A stretch of 7,400 nucleotides of DNA from JBOGIF01 sp050742415 (GCA_050742415.1 JBOGIF010000072.1:1-7400), one strand, 5' to 3'. Shown: positions 1-5,501, counted from the first letter of the stretch. Translations and numbers: made by a program. Notes: generated from the letters alone by a model not told the origin.

Positions 1-1368
1 CGGGTCTTCTCCGAGTACGGCGACGACTCGGTGGCTCAGCTCGGTGGGGTGCACCTGGCGTGCGAACAGGCGTCGAACCTGCTGACCAAGATCCTGGAGT
101 GGGGCCGGTTGATGGCCTACCTCGAGCAGTCGACCCGGTACGTCACCTACGACTCTCGCCTCGGCGGCCGGTACCGCTACCACCGCGACCCCGAGGTCCT
201 GGCGTCCTCGCTCGGGCCCCGCTACGTGGCCGACCTCGACCGCATGTTCGAGACCTACTCCGAGCTGGTCCCTGTCCTCGACGCCTTCTACCGGGAACGC
301 CACCCCAAGGAGCCGGCCGACTCCGACTTCGTGTACCGGCGGGCCGTGCGGGCCAAGGCCCTCGACGCCCTGCGGGGCATGCTGCCGGCCGCCTCGCTGT
401 CGAACCTCGGCATCTACGGCACCGGCCAGGGCTACGAGGCCATGCTCCTGCGCATGCGGGCGTCGGCGCTGCCCGAGGCCAGGAACTACGCGGCCATGAT
501 GCTCACCGAGCTCCGCAAGGTGATCCCGTCGTTCCTGACCCGGGTGGACCGTCCCGACAGGGGAGGGGAGTGGACGGCCTACCAGGAGGCCACCGCGGCG
601 GCGACGGCATCGGTGGCCGGTTCGTTGTTCGGGGCCGAGGAGCCCGAGCCCCGGCCCGAGGTCACCCTGGTGGACTACGACCCCCGGGCCGAGGACAAGC
701 TCCTGGCCGCCATCGTCTACCCCCACGTCGACCTGCCCGAGGACCAGGTGGCGGCCCGGGTCGCCCGTCTGTCGGCGGACGAGCGCCAGGCGATCGTCGA
801 TGCTTACGTGGGCGAGCGGGCCAACCGTCGCCACAAGCCGGGCCGGGCCCTCGAGCGGGTGAGCTACCGGTTCGACGTGCTGAGCGACTACGGGGCCTTC
901 CGCGACCTCCAGCGGCACCGGATGCTCACCCTCCAGTGGCAACCGCTCACGCCTCGCCACGGGTTCGTCCTGCCCGACGATGTCGTGGGGGCGGGTGCCG
1001 CCGACCAGTACGAGGCGGCCATGGCCTGCTCGGCCGACCTCCACGACGCGCTGGCCGGCGACTTCCCGGCCCAGGCCGGCTATGCCGTGGCCCTCGCCTA
1101 CCGGGTCCGTTACTCGATCGACATGAACGCCCGAGAGGCGCTCCACATGATCGAGCTTCGCACCGCGCCCGCCGGCCATGCCTCGTACCGCCGGGTGTGC
1201 CAGGAGATGCACCGCCTCATCGCCGAAGAGGCCGGGCACCGCAACGTCGCCGCCCTGATGCGGTTCGTGGACCACGATGGTCCCGCCCCCCAGACCGGCC
1301 TGGAGCGCCTCGAAGGAGAGAGGCGGGCCGAGGCCCGCCGTTCCGCCCACCGTTCCGCCCACCGCTGA
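1..1368 (+). CDS. ThyX-like protein with two Thy1 domains, 5' end missing
   Basis: The frame is open from base 1 and stops at TGA 1366-1368, so the window holds the last 455 residues of a longer protein. Canonical ThyX (about 220-250 aa) converts dUMP to dTMP using FAD, NADPH and methylene-tetrahydrofolate, and carries RHRxxSxNExSxRY. This protein has two related halves. In the first (bases 100-141) the motif reads WGRLMAYLEQSTRY, keeping the ExSxRY end but not RHR. In the second (913-954) it reads RHRMLTLQWQPLTP, keeping RHR but not the rest. Each half ends with a helix resembling the ThyX C-terminal dUMP-binding region (LRMRAS near 455-472; NAREALHMIELRTA near 1126-1167). An acidic linker near 630-690 separates the halves. 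The family call is firm. Whether the protein still makes dTMP is unclear, so I give no gene symbol. The tail ends with a duplicated RSAH. Confidence 0.85.
   Translation, partial: RVFSEYGDDSVAQLGGVHLACEQASNLLTKILEWGRLMAYLEQSTRYVTYDSRLGGRYRYHRDPEVLASSLGPRYVADLDRMFETYSELVPVLDAFYRERHPKEPADSDFVYRRAVRAKALDALRGMLPAASLSNLGIYGTGQGYEAMLLRMRASALPEARNYAAMMLTELRKVIPSFLTRVDRPDRGGEWTAYQEATAAATASVAGSLFGAEEPEPRPEVTLVDYDPRAEDKLLAAIVYPHVDLPEDQVAARVARLSADERQAIVDAYVGERANRRHKPGRALERVSYRFDVLSDYGAFRDLQRHRMLTLQWQPLTPRHGFVLPDDVVGAGAADQYEAAMACSADLHDALAGDFPAQAGYAVALAYRVRYSIDMNAREALHMIELRTAPAGHASYRRVCQEMHRLIAEEAGHRNVAALMRFVDHDGPAPQTGLERLEGERRAEARRSAHRSAHR
1341..1364 (+). repeat. 12-bp perfect tandem duplication at the ThyX-like C-terminus
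   Basis: The unit ttccgcccaccg occurs twice in a row (1341-1352 and 1353-1364), immediately before the final codon and stop. It encodes RSAH twice in the basic C-terminal tail. It keeps the reading frame and probably arose by replication slippage in a tail under weak constraint. Confidence 0.8.
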
Positions 1369-1378
1369 GCCATCCCTG

Positions 1379-1431
1379 GCGAACTGGGGACACTCAAGGT
1401 CGTCAGGCAGCCCTGAACGTCCCCAGTTCGC
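1379..1431. repeat. 13-bp perfect inverted repeat after the ThyX-like gene
   Basis: gcgaactggggac (1379-1391) is the exact reverse complement of gtccccagttcgc (1419-1431). A smaller nested helix, tcagg/cctga (1403-1407 with 1412-1416), lies in the 27-nt centre. It starts 10 bp after the stop codon. No T-run follows on the + strand, so a standard intrinsic terminator is doubtful. It could be a T-less terminator, an mRNA 3'-end stabiliser, or one copy of a dispersed palindromic repeat. Confidence 0.6.
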
Positions 1432-1476
1432 ACGGGGTGAGCGCAGCCCGACGGCAGGTGTGAAGTGGTGCCGCAC

Positions 1477-1504
1477 CCTCGACCTCTTGTCGAGGCAGAA
1501 TTTT
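1477..1504 (+). terminator. Weak intrinsic-terminator-like hairpin
   Basis: A 7-bp stem, cctcgac/gtcgagg (1477-1483 with 1489-1495), has a 5-nt loop. After cagaa comes TTTT at 1501-1504, the only short T-run in this part of the gap. The T-run is short and 5 nt from the stem, so termination would be inefficient at best. It could instead be part of the larger structured region that follows. Confidence 0.3.
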
Positions 1505-1512
1505 ACGGCCTT

Positions 1513-1560
1513 GCTGACCTGCTCCGATGCGCGAACCGGCTGGTCAGCCTGTTTCGGAGC
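1513..1560. ncRNA. Possible H-type pseudoknot
   Basis: Two perfect 7-bp complementary pairs interleave as A-B-A'-B'. gctgacc (1513-1519) pairs with ggtcagc (1542-1548), and gctccga (1521-1527) pairs with tcggagc (1554-1560). The connecting segments are 1, 14 and 5 nt. The two helices could form together as a pseudoknot or replace each other as alternative hairpins. The strand cannot be decided. It may be the 5' part of a larger RNA reaching 1817. Confidence 0.35.
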
Positions 1561-1676
1561 TCCTTGCGCGACCTTCGGCGATGGGGCAAGTTACGGGCCG
1601 TCCACGACTCCCCGACCCTTAGGTCGTGGGCCTCGGCGCCGCTTCGGGGGTGCCGCGGAGGGGGCGGTCGAAGGGC

Positions 1677-1817
1677 ATCGTCGGATTCGAGGGACCAAGT
1701 AGAGAACGTTTCGATAACCCACCACCGGGCGGGGGCGACCCACCGGGTGGAGTAGGGCCAAGGAGCGGTGCCAACGGTCCCTCGAATCCTGCGGCGGTGG
1801 TTCCAGGAGCCGACGAT
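1677..1817. ncRNA. Candidate structured RNA with a three-way junction
   Basis: Three helices close a compact junction. P1 pairs atcgtcgg (1677-1684) with ccgacgat (1810-1817). P2 pairs attcgagggacc (1685-1696) with ggtccctcgaat (1776-1787). P3 pairs cctg (1788-1791) with cagg (1804-1807). P1 and P2 abut with no unpaired base, P2 and P3 likewise, and only two bases separate P3 from P1. P2 encloses 79 nt with a local ccacc/ggtgg pairing (1719-1723 with 1746-1750). The arrangement fits a folded RNA better than a random GC-rich stretch. It matches no RNA family that I know. It lies about 100 bp upstream of the DUF4193 start, so it may be a cis-acting leader or a free-standing small RNA. The strand is unknown because all pairs are Watson-Crick. 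Confidence 0.45.
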
Positions 1818-1857
1818 CCCAAATCCACCTCGCAAATTCCTCGCGGTTCAACCTCGC

Positions 1858-1863
1858 TATGCT
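1858..1863 (+). promoter_or_regulatory. Possible -10 element for the DUF4193 operon
   Basis: TATGCT lies in a local AT-richer stretch (about 1827-1863) within very GC-rich DNA, about 56 bp before the ATG at 1920. No good -35 hexamer is visible, which is common in actinobacterial promoters. If it is used, transcription would start after the structured region, and that region would then not be part of this mRNA. Confidence 0.3.
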
Positions 1864-1919
1864 GCCGTGCCCTCGCCTGGAAGGGCGGCCTCCACGGGCG
1901 CCTTGGAACGGACGGCTGA

Positions 1920-2468
1920 ATGGCTCACGAAGACCACCCCCTTGCCGGCGTCGAGGATCCTGACGATCCCATCACCGAGCTGGACGACATCGAGGACGAC
2001 GTCCTCGGCGACGACGCTCTCGCGGAAGAGGTGCTCGGCGAAGACGACCCCCTCGCCGACGACGTGTTGGGCGACGACATCTTGGTCGACGACGTTCTGG
2101 TCGATGAGGTGCTGGTCGATGAGGTGCTGGTTGTCGACGACGACCTGGGAGCGGTCGACGGCACCGCGGTGGTTGCCGCGGTCGTCGAGCCGGCCGTCAT
2201 CGAGGACGACGACGAGGACGAGGACGACGAGGAGGAAGAGGACGACGTCGAGGCCGGCCTCGACGTGATCCTCAAGGACCGCCTCGTGGCCGTCGACGAC
2301 GAGGAGGAAGAGGAGGAGGAGCCGACCGAGGGCGAGGACCGGGCCGAGGTGGCGGCCAAGGTGCTCCCGAAGCGGCCGGGCGAGTTCGTATGCCAGTCCT
2401 GTTTCCTCGTGAAGCACCCGAGCCAGCTGGCCGACGCCGGCCGGGGCCTCTGCCGCGACTGCGTCTAG
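1920..2468 (+). CDS. DUF4193 zinc-ribbon protein with acidic repeat N-terminus
   Basis: This is a 182-aa, very acidic protein. The C-terminal part (about 145-182) matches the actinobacterial DUF4193 family: VLPK, then FVCQSCFLVKHPSQL, then a CRDC end. C158, C161, C178 and C181 form a likely four-Cys zinc site. Family members that I know are about 100 aa, so this one has a long N-terminal extension. Residues 25-76 are five-residue repeats of the type xDDVL, followed by 15 consecutive acidic residues (95-109) and nine more (126-134). No membrane segment or signal peptide is visible. The ATG at 1920 has a weak purine-rich ribosome-binding site (ggaacgga, 1905-1912). The gene opens the four-gene series, and the next ATG is 24 bp after its stop. 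The biochemical role of DUF4193 is not known to me; the zinc ribbon plus acidic tail suggests a role in protein or nucleoprotein contacts. Confidence 0.85.
   Translation: MAHEDHPLAGVEDPDDPITELDDIEDDVLGDDALAEEVLGEDDPLADDVLGDDILVDDVLVDEVLVDEVLVVDDDLGAVDGTAVVAAVVEPAVIEDDDEDEDDEEEEDDVEAGLDVILKDRLVAVDDEEEEEEEPTEGEDRAEVAAKVLPKRPGEFVCQSCFLVKHPSQLADAGRGLCRDCV
1992..2147 (+). repeat. Degenerate 15-bp tandem repeats encoding xDDVL units
   Basis: About ten units of 15 bp, two of them expanded to 18 bp, encode EDDVL, GDDAL, AEEVL, GEDDPL, ADDVL, GDDIL, VDDVL, VDEVL, VDEVL and VVDDDL. The unit gtcgatgaggtgctg is exactly repeated at 2100-2114 and 2115-2129. The upstream copies at 2055, 2070 and 2085 are progressively diverged. 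The identical pair at the 3' end suggests recent unit duplication. Confidence 0.8.
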
Positions 2469-2476
2469 CCCCACCC

Positions 2477-2493
2477 TGCGCGAACATCGCGCA
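2477..2493 (+). promoter_or_regulatory. Start-codon hairpin between the first two operon genes
   Basis: tgcgcga (2477-2483) and tcgcgca (2487-2493) form a perfect 7-bp stem with an aca triloop. The last paired base is the A of the next gene's ATG. There is no clear Shine-Dalgarno sequence in the 24-bp spacer. The hairpin could limit initiation unless ribosomes arriving from the DUF4193 gene open it, which would couple their translation. This role is inferred. Confidence 0.35.
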
Positions 2494-3083
2494 TGACCGA
2501 ACGCGATCCCCTCGACCAAGCCCTCGACCTGCTCGTCTACGCGCCGGTGGGTCTGGCCCTGTCGGCCAAGGAGCTGCTTCCCCAACTGGCCGACCGGGGA
2601 CGCCGCCAGGTGGGGCCCACCATGACGGCCGCCCGCATGGTGGGCGAGATGGTGGTGCAGCACGCGCCGAAGGAGGCCGAGCGCGTCGCCCGCGAGGTCG
2701 GGCGCCAGGGCGGTCGCCTGCTGGGTGAGGGGCTCGCGTCTCTCGTCCGGATGGCCGCCACCGGCACCGCGAGTACCGCGGCGGGCACCGCGGCCGACCC
2801 ACGGCCCGAGGCCCGTGAGTCGCGGCCGCCCGGGGACCCTGTTGCCGGGCCCGGCTCGTCGGCCCCCCCGCCGAAATCCCCCGACGCAGGCGGGGGCCGG
2901 ACTCCCGGGAGCGCTGGTGACCTGGCCATTCCGGGATACGACAGCCTGTCGGCGTCGCAGGTGGTGGCCCGTCTCGAGGGCCTGACGGCCCAGGAGCTCG
3001 AACAGATCCAGGGCTACGAGGAGGCCCACCGCGGCCGCCGAACGGTGCTGACCCGGGTCGGCCAACTGCGGTCGTCGGCTTGA
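2493..3083 (+). CDS. Unnamed actinobacterial helical protein with conserved C-terminal module
   Basis: This is a 196-aa protein in three parts. Residues 1-90 are mostly helical, with a hydrophobic stretch near 12-30 (LDLLVYAPVGLALSAKEL) that could touch a membrane or lipid surface but is too interrupted by charge to be a clear transmembrane helix. Residues 90-145 are a Pro/Gly/Ala-rich, probably disordered linker. Residues 146-196 form a compact module starting IPGYDSLSASQVVARLEGL and continuing with YEEAHRGRRTVL. I recall similar YDSL...L..L...EL...YE..H..R endings in actinobacterial hypothetical proteins, some labelled lipid-droplet-associated, but I cannot confirm homology. The ATG at 2493 lies 24 bp after the previous stop. 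The stop overlaps the next gene's TTG start by 4 bp. No catalytic motif is seen. Confidence 0.75.
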   Translation: MTERDPLDQALDLLVYAPVGLALSAKELLPQLADRGRRQVGPTMTAARMVGEMVVQHAPKEAERVAREVGRQGGRLLGEGLASLVRMAATGTASTAAGTAADPRPEARESRPPGDPVAGPGSSAPPPKSPDAGGGRTPGSAGDLAIPGYDSLSASQVVARLEGLTAQELEQIQGYEEAHRGRRTVLTRVGQLRSSA

Positions 3084-3577
3084 CCGAGGATGCCCGCCCG
3101 GCGACCGCCTTCGACATCGGGCGCCTGGCCGAGCTGGCACGGGCGGCCATCGCCGAGCTGACGCCGACCCGCGGCGGCGCCGTCTGGCGGGCCCGCGAAG
3201 CCCGCACCGAGCCCATCGAGACGACGCTGTCGGCGCTGCTCGACCGTCCCGACGCGCTGGTGCTGGCCGGGACCATCGACACGGTCGTGCTGGGTTACGC
3301 CGTGGCTCACATCGAGAGGTTGGCCGACGGGACCCACCTCGGCGTGGTCGACGACCTCTTCGTGGAGGAGGAGGCCCGGGGCGTGGGGGTCGGTGAGGCG
3401 ATGATGGGCCAGGTAGTGGCCTGGTGCGAGGCTCGGGACTGCCGGGGCATCGACACCATGGCGCTGCCCGGGCACCGGCTGACCAAGAACTTCTTCGAGG
3501 AGTTCGGCTTCACGGCCCGCAAGCTGGTGATGCACAAGTCGCTCGGAGCGGGGTGGGGCCCGGAGGACGGCCCGTGA
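3080..3577 (+). CDS. GNAT-family N-acetyltransferase
   Basis: This 165-aa protein has the size and layout of a GNAT enzyme, which moves an acetyl group from acetyl-CoA to an amine. The core acetyl-CoA motif is seen at strand LGVVDDLFV (87-95), followed by the pyrophosphate loop RGVGVG (100-105) and a helix. The late FFEEFGFTARKLVMHKSL segment is the usual GNAT ending. The family call is safe; the substrate cannot be read from the sequence. The start is TTG at 3080, overlapping the previous stop in TTGA. No internal ATG preserves the N-terminal helix, and translational coupling would explain the absence of a clear ribosome-binding site. The stop overlaps the Nudix gene start in GTGA. Confidence 0.88.
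   Translation: MTEDARPATAFDIGRLAELARAAIAELTPTRGGAVWRAREARTEPIETTLSALLDRPDALVLAGTIDTVVLGYAVAHIERLADGTHLGVVDDLFVEEEARGVGVGEAMMGQVVAWCEARDCRGIDTMALPGHRLTKNFFEEFGFTARKLVMHKSLGAGWGPEDGP
3562..3567 (+). promoter_or_regulatory. Ribosome-binding site fixing the Nudix start
   Basis: GGAGGA ends 6 nt before GTG 3574. This supports GTG 3574 as the Nudix start rather than start codons further upstream in the same frame, which lie inside the acetyltransferase gene and would add about 50 residues of unrelated sequence. Confidence 0.7.
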
Positions 3578-3984
3578 GGCCCGAGGTGTGTGTAGGGGCG
3601 ATCGCGGTCGACGACGACCACATCCTGCTGGTACGCCGAGGCCGCGGGCCGGCGGCGGGGGAGTGGTCGCTACCGGGCGGCCGGGTGGAAGCGGGCGAGA
3701 CCCTGGCGGAGGCGGTCGTGCGGGAGCTGGCCGAGGAGACCGGTTTGGAGGCCGTGTGCGAGGCGATGGTCGGCTGGGTCGAGCGCATCGGCGTGGACCA
3801 CCACCACGTGATCATCGACTTCCGGGTCACCCCGCTCGAGAGCTGGGACAGCTCGCCGTCGCGACCCGGCGACGATGCCGCGGAGGTGGCGTGGGTGGCG
3901 ATCGACGCCGTGAGCGAGCTACGGCTGGTCGACGGCTTGGTGGAGTTCCTGCACGAGCACGACATCGTGCCCGTCATCGCCTGA
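3574..3984 (+). CDS. Nudix hydrolase
   Basis: This 136-aa single-domain Nudix enzyme hydrolyses a nucleoside diphosphate linked to another group. The full Nudix box Gx5Ex7REUxEExGU is intact at residues 36-58: GRVEAGE, seven residues, then RELAEETGL. It is preceded by the typical WSLPGG (31-36). The glutamates E51, E54 and E55 are the expected metal ligands. The short length and the LLVRRGRG...GEWSLPGG start resemble MutT/ADP-ribose-type members, but the substrate cannot be decided. It starts at GTG 3574 with a strong ribosome-binding site and overlaps the acetyltransferase stop by 4 bp, so it is the last gene of the series. Its stop directly abuts the stop of the oppositely transcribed 485-aa gene, with no intergenic base between them. 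Confidence 0.92.
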   Translation: MRPEVCVGAIAVDDDHILLVRRGRGPAAGEWSLPGGRVEAGETLAEAVVRELAEETGLEAVCEAMVGWVERIGVDHHHVIIDFRVTPLESWDSSPSRPGDDAAEVAWVAIDAVSELRLVDGLVEFLHEHDIVPVIA

Positions 3985-5442
3985 CTACCTAAGAACGGCG
4001 GCCGGCCCCGATCTCGCGGTCGGCTCCGGCTTCGGGGCGGCGGCCGCCTCTGGTTCAGCCTTGACCACCGGTTCGGGCTTCGGTGGGCGCTGGAGCGCGG
4101 CTGGTGGGACCAGAGCGGCCAACCCCGGAACCTGTTGCAAGGTGGCCCGTGCCGTCTGGAGAAGCTTCTCATCGGCACCGTCGGGAAGGCTGCGCGGTTG
4201 CACGGTACGTCGCACCGGCGACGCGACCACCGCCTCAAGCACTGCCGTCCAGCGCTCAGGGCTGCTCTCGGGGCCGAGCGCGGTGCCGGCCGCCTCGCCC
4301 AGGCGGGCGGCGACGTCGGCGGGAAATCGCGAACCTGGCTCGGGAGGACGGCTGCTCAGACGCAGGGCCCTCACCACCCGCCCGTCGGCGATGGCAGCCA
4401 TGATCTCGTCGAGCCACGTCTTGCGCTCGGCGGCGGTCCTGGCCTCCAGGATCTCGCGCAGCCGAACCGCCAGCTTCCGAGATTCCTCGTCCCGCCCGGC
4501 CCCGGACCCGGCCACGATCGCCCGCAGGTCGCGCAGGCTCACGTCGTCGGCCAGGTCCACCGCGGCCTCGGCCCGGTCGCGCCACTCGGCGGCCCGGAGC
4601 CGGGGGAGCAGCTCCTCAGCCATGGCCAGGAGCCCTTCCGGATGGATCTGCGGGCTGCCGTCGGTCTTGGCCTTGGCGTTCTGCTCCTCGACCGCCTGGC
4701 GGACGGCGGGTATCCCACCTCGCAGGATCTGGTCGGCGACGGGCCGCTGCTCGGGCGGGAGGGAGGCAACCACCGCCTGGCGATGAGCCCGTCCCGGGTT
4801 CAGCCGCTTCGCAACCGGTCGAGGCCTGGCAGGCGCCTGCCTCTCCTGCCTCTCCTGGCGCGCCGGCCTCGGTTCGCCACCGGGCCCGCTGGGCCGGTCG
4901 GCCGGCCGGCTTCCGGGCCCGGACACACGCCGACGTGACGGATCGATGCCACCGGTGCCCCGATCCGGCCGTGGCCGCGTCGAAGGCGCGCCCGGCGGCC
5001 GTCCGCTTCGATCAGGACCGTCGCGCCCAACCCGGTCGGCGCCGGGACGCCCTGCACGATCGGGGCCGCTGCGGCCCTGCGGGCGACGGTCACGATCGCG
5101 GTCGCGGCGTCCTTCAGCGCCCGACTCGCGACGTGTCGTCGCGGAGCTGGAGCGCTCCGGCGGCCCGGTCACCAATGGGCCGTCGGGAATGGGGGGCCCG
5201 ATCACAGCAAGCCGCTCACCGCTCCCACGGTCCTTGCTCCTGGCCGCCGGAGCCGCAACGGACCTGACGACGATGCCCTCGAGATCGAAGTCGGCCTCGG
5301 CGCGCAGGACGTCGCCCACCTTCGCTCCGTTGGGCACAAGGCCGGCCTCGACCACGCCCTTGGGCTGGCGGGCACCCGCAGCTCGCCAGGTCCAGTCGCC
5401 GTCGCCGCGGGAGCTCGTGAGCTCGATGTCGATACGGGGCAT
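3985..5442 (-). CDS. Tripartite protein of unknown function
   Basis: The protein is 485 aa from the ATG at 5442. A TTG at 5451 would add three residues, but the ATG is preferred because a TAGCCT hexamer lies 9 nt upstream. Three regions are visible. Residues 1 to about 65 look like a small beta-rich domain (IDIELTSS, WTWRAAGARQPKG, then GAKVGDVLRAEADFDLEGI), reminiscent of a nucleic-acid-binding barrel but not assignable. About 70-205 is a long Arg/Asp/Gly/Pro-rich linker with repeated DRxGR, surely disordered. About 206-445 is alpha-helical and well conserved in character (LPPEQRPVADQILRGG, then AVRQAVEEQN, EELLPRL, EWRDRAE). A Pro/Glu/Ala-rich tail ends the protein. No enzyme motif, membrane segment or signal peptide was found. 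I believe similar proteins occur in Acidimicrobiia, but cannot name a family. An RNA-related role is a guess from the linker and barrel-like domain. Confidence 0.8.
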   Translation of the reverse strand: MPRIDIELTSSRGDGDWTWRAAGARQPKGVVEAGLVPNGAKVGDVLRAEADFDLEGIVVRSVAAPAARSKDRGSGERLAVIGPPIPDGPLVTGPPERSSSATTRRESGAEGRRDRDRDRRPQGRSGPDRAGRPGADRVGRDGPDRSGRPPGAPSTRPRPDRGTGGIDPSRRRVSGPGSRPADRPSGPGGEPRPARQERQERQAPARPRPVAKRLNPGRAHRQAVVASLPPEQRPVADQILRGGIPAVRQAVEEQNAKAKTDGSPQIHPEGLLAMAEELLPRLRAAEWRDRAEAAVDLADDVSLRDLRAIVAGSGAGRDEESRKLAVRLREILEARTAAERKTWLDEIMAAIADGRVVRALRLSSRPPEPGSRFPADVAARLGEAAGTALGPESSPERWTAVLEAVVASPVRRTVQPRSLPDGADEKLLQTARATLQQVPGLAALVPPAALQRPPKPEPVVKAEPEAAAAPKPEPTARSGPAAVLR

Positions 5443-5451
5443 GCAGGCCAA

Positions 5452-5457
5452 AGGCTA
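5452..5457 (-). promoter_or_regulatory. -10 element for the 485-aa gene, nearly leaderless
   Basis: Read on the minus strand, TAGCCT matches the actinobacterial TANNNT -10 pattern. Nine bases separate it from ATG 5442, so transcription would begin at or within about 3 nt of the start codon. There is no Shine-Dalgarno sequence, which fits leaderless translation. Confidence 0.5.
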
Positions 5458-5485
5458 GTGGAGCCTGGGACACGCGGCCCGTCTC

Positions 5486-5501
5486 CGGTGCTGGCGCACC
5501 G
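5486..5501. promoter_or_regulatory. Small palindrome between divergent promoters
   Basis: cggtgc (5486-5491) and gcaccg (5496-5501) are perfect inverted arms around tggc. The site sits over the -35 position of the rightward promoter and about 29 bp upstream of the leftward -10. It is a plausible operator, though 6-bp arms are not rare in DNA this GC-rich. Confidence 0.35.

Larger units (their letters stand above)
1369..1919. other. 551-bp gap with no convincing protein-coding gene
   Basis: Short open frames cross this gap on both strands, but none looks like a real gene. Their third-position GC is clearly lower than in the neighbouring genes, their predicted peptides are low-complexity Arg/Pro/Ser strings, and none has a good ribosome-binding site. 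The gap is instead dense in exact complementary segments: 1379-1431, 1477-1495, 1513-1560, 1602-1608 with 1623-1629, and 1677-1817. A possible promoter for the downstream DUF4193 gene lies near its 3' end. I saw no tRNA, no RNase P, tmRNA or SRP RNA signature, and no riboswitch consensus that I recognise. Confidence 0.6.

Noticed and set aside
60..1463. 467-residue open frame overlapping the ThyX-like gene in another frame
   Set aside because: It is almost entirely Arg, Pro and Gly, typical of an out-of-frame reading of GC-rich coding DNA.
1465..1755. 96-residue open frame in the 551-bp gap
   Set aside because: There is no good ribosome-binding site, third-position GC is lower than in neighbouring genes, no family resemblance is seen, and it crosses the paired RNA-like segments.
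1739..1760. T-box-like motif resemblance (cccaccgggtgg region)
   Set aside because: The conserved T-box antiterminator sequence and specifier-loop arrangement are not present, and the downstream gene is not an amino-acid gene.
1683..1789. Miniature transposable element with 14-bp terminal inverted repeats
   Set aside because: The arms are perfect, but no target-site duplication flanks them. The extra pairs P1 and P3 outside and next to the arms fit an RNA junction better. A second genomic copy would reopen this.
1776..1790. tRNA T-arm-like string (ctcgaatcc)
   Set aside because: There is no acceptor, D or anticodon arm at suitable distance. The string is the 3' strand of helix P2.
1992..2147. 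Pentapeptide-repeat (beta-helix) family assignment for the xDDVL units
   Set aside because: That family has A(D/N)LxX units with small central residues. The units here carry two acidic residues at the centre and would not pack into that helix.
1857..3140. Long antisense open frame opposite the DUF4193 and helical-protein genes
   Set aside because: It is a product of high GC and of the acidic GAC/GAG codons read backwards. It is rich in Arg, Gly and His without domain structure, and the + strand genes have recognisable family motifs.
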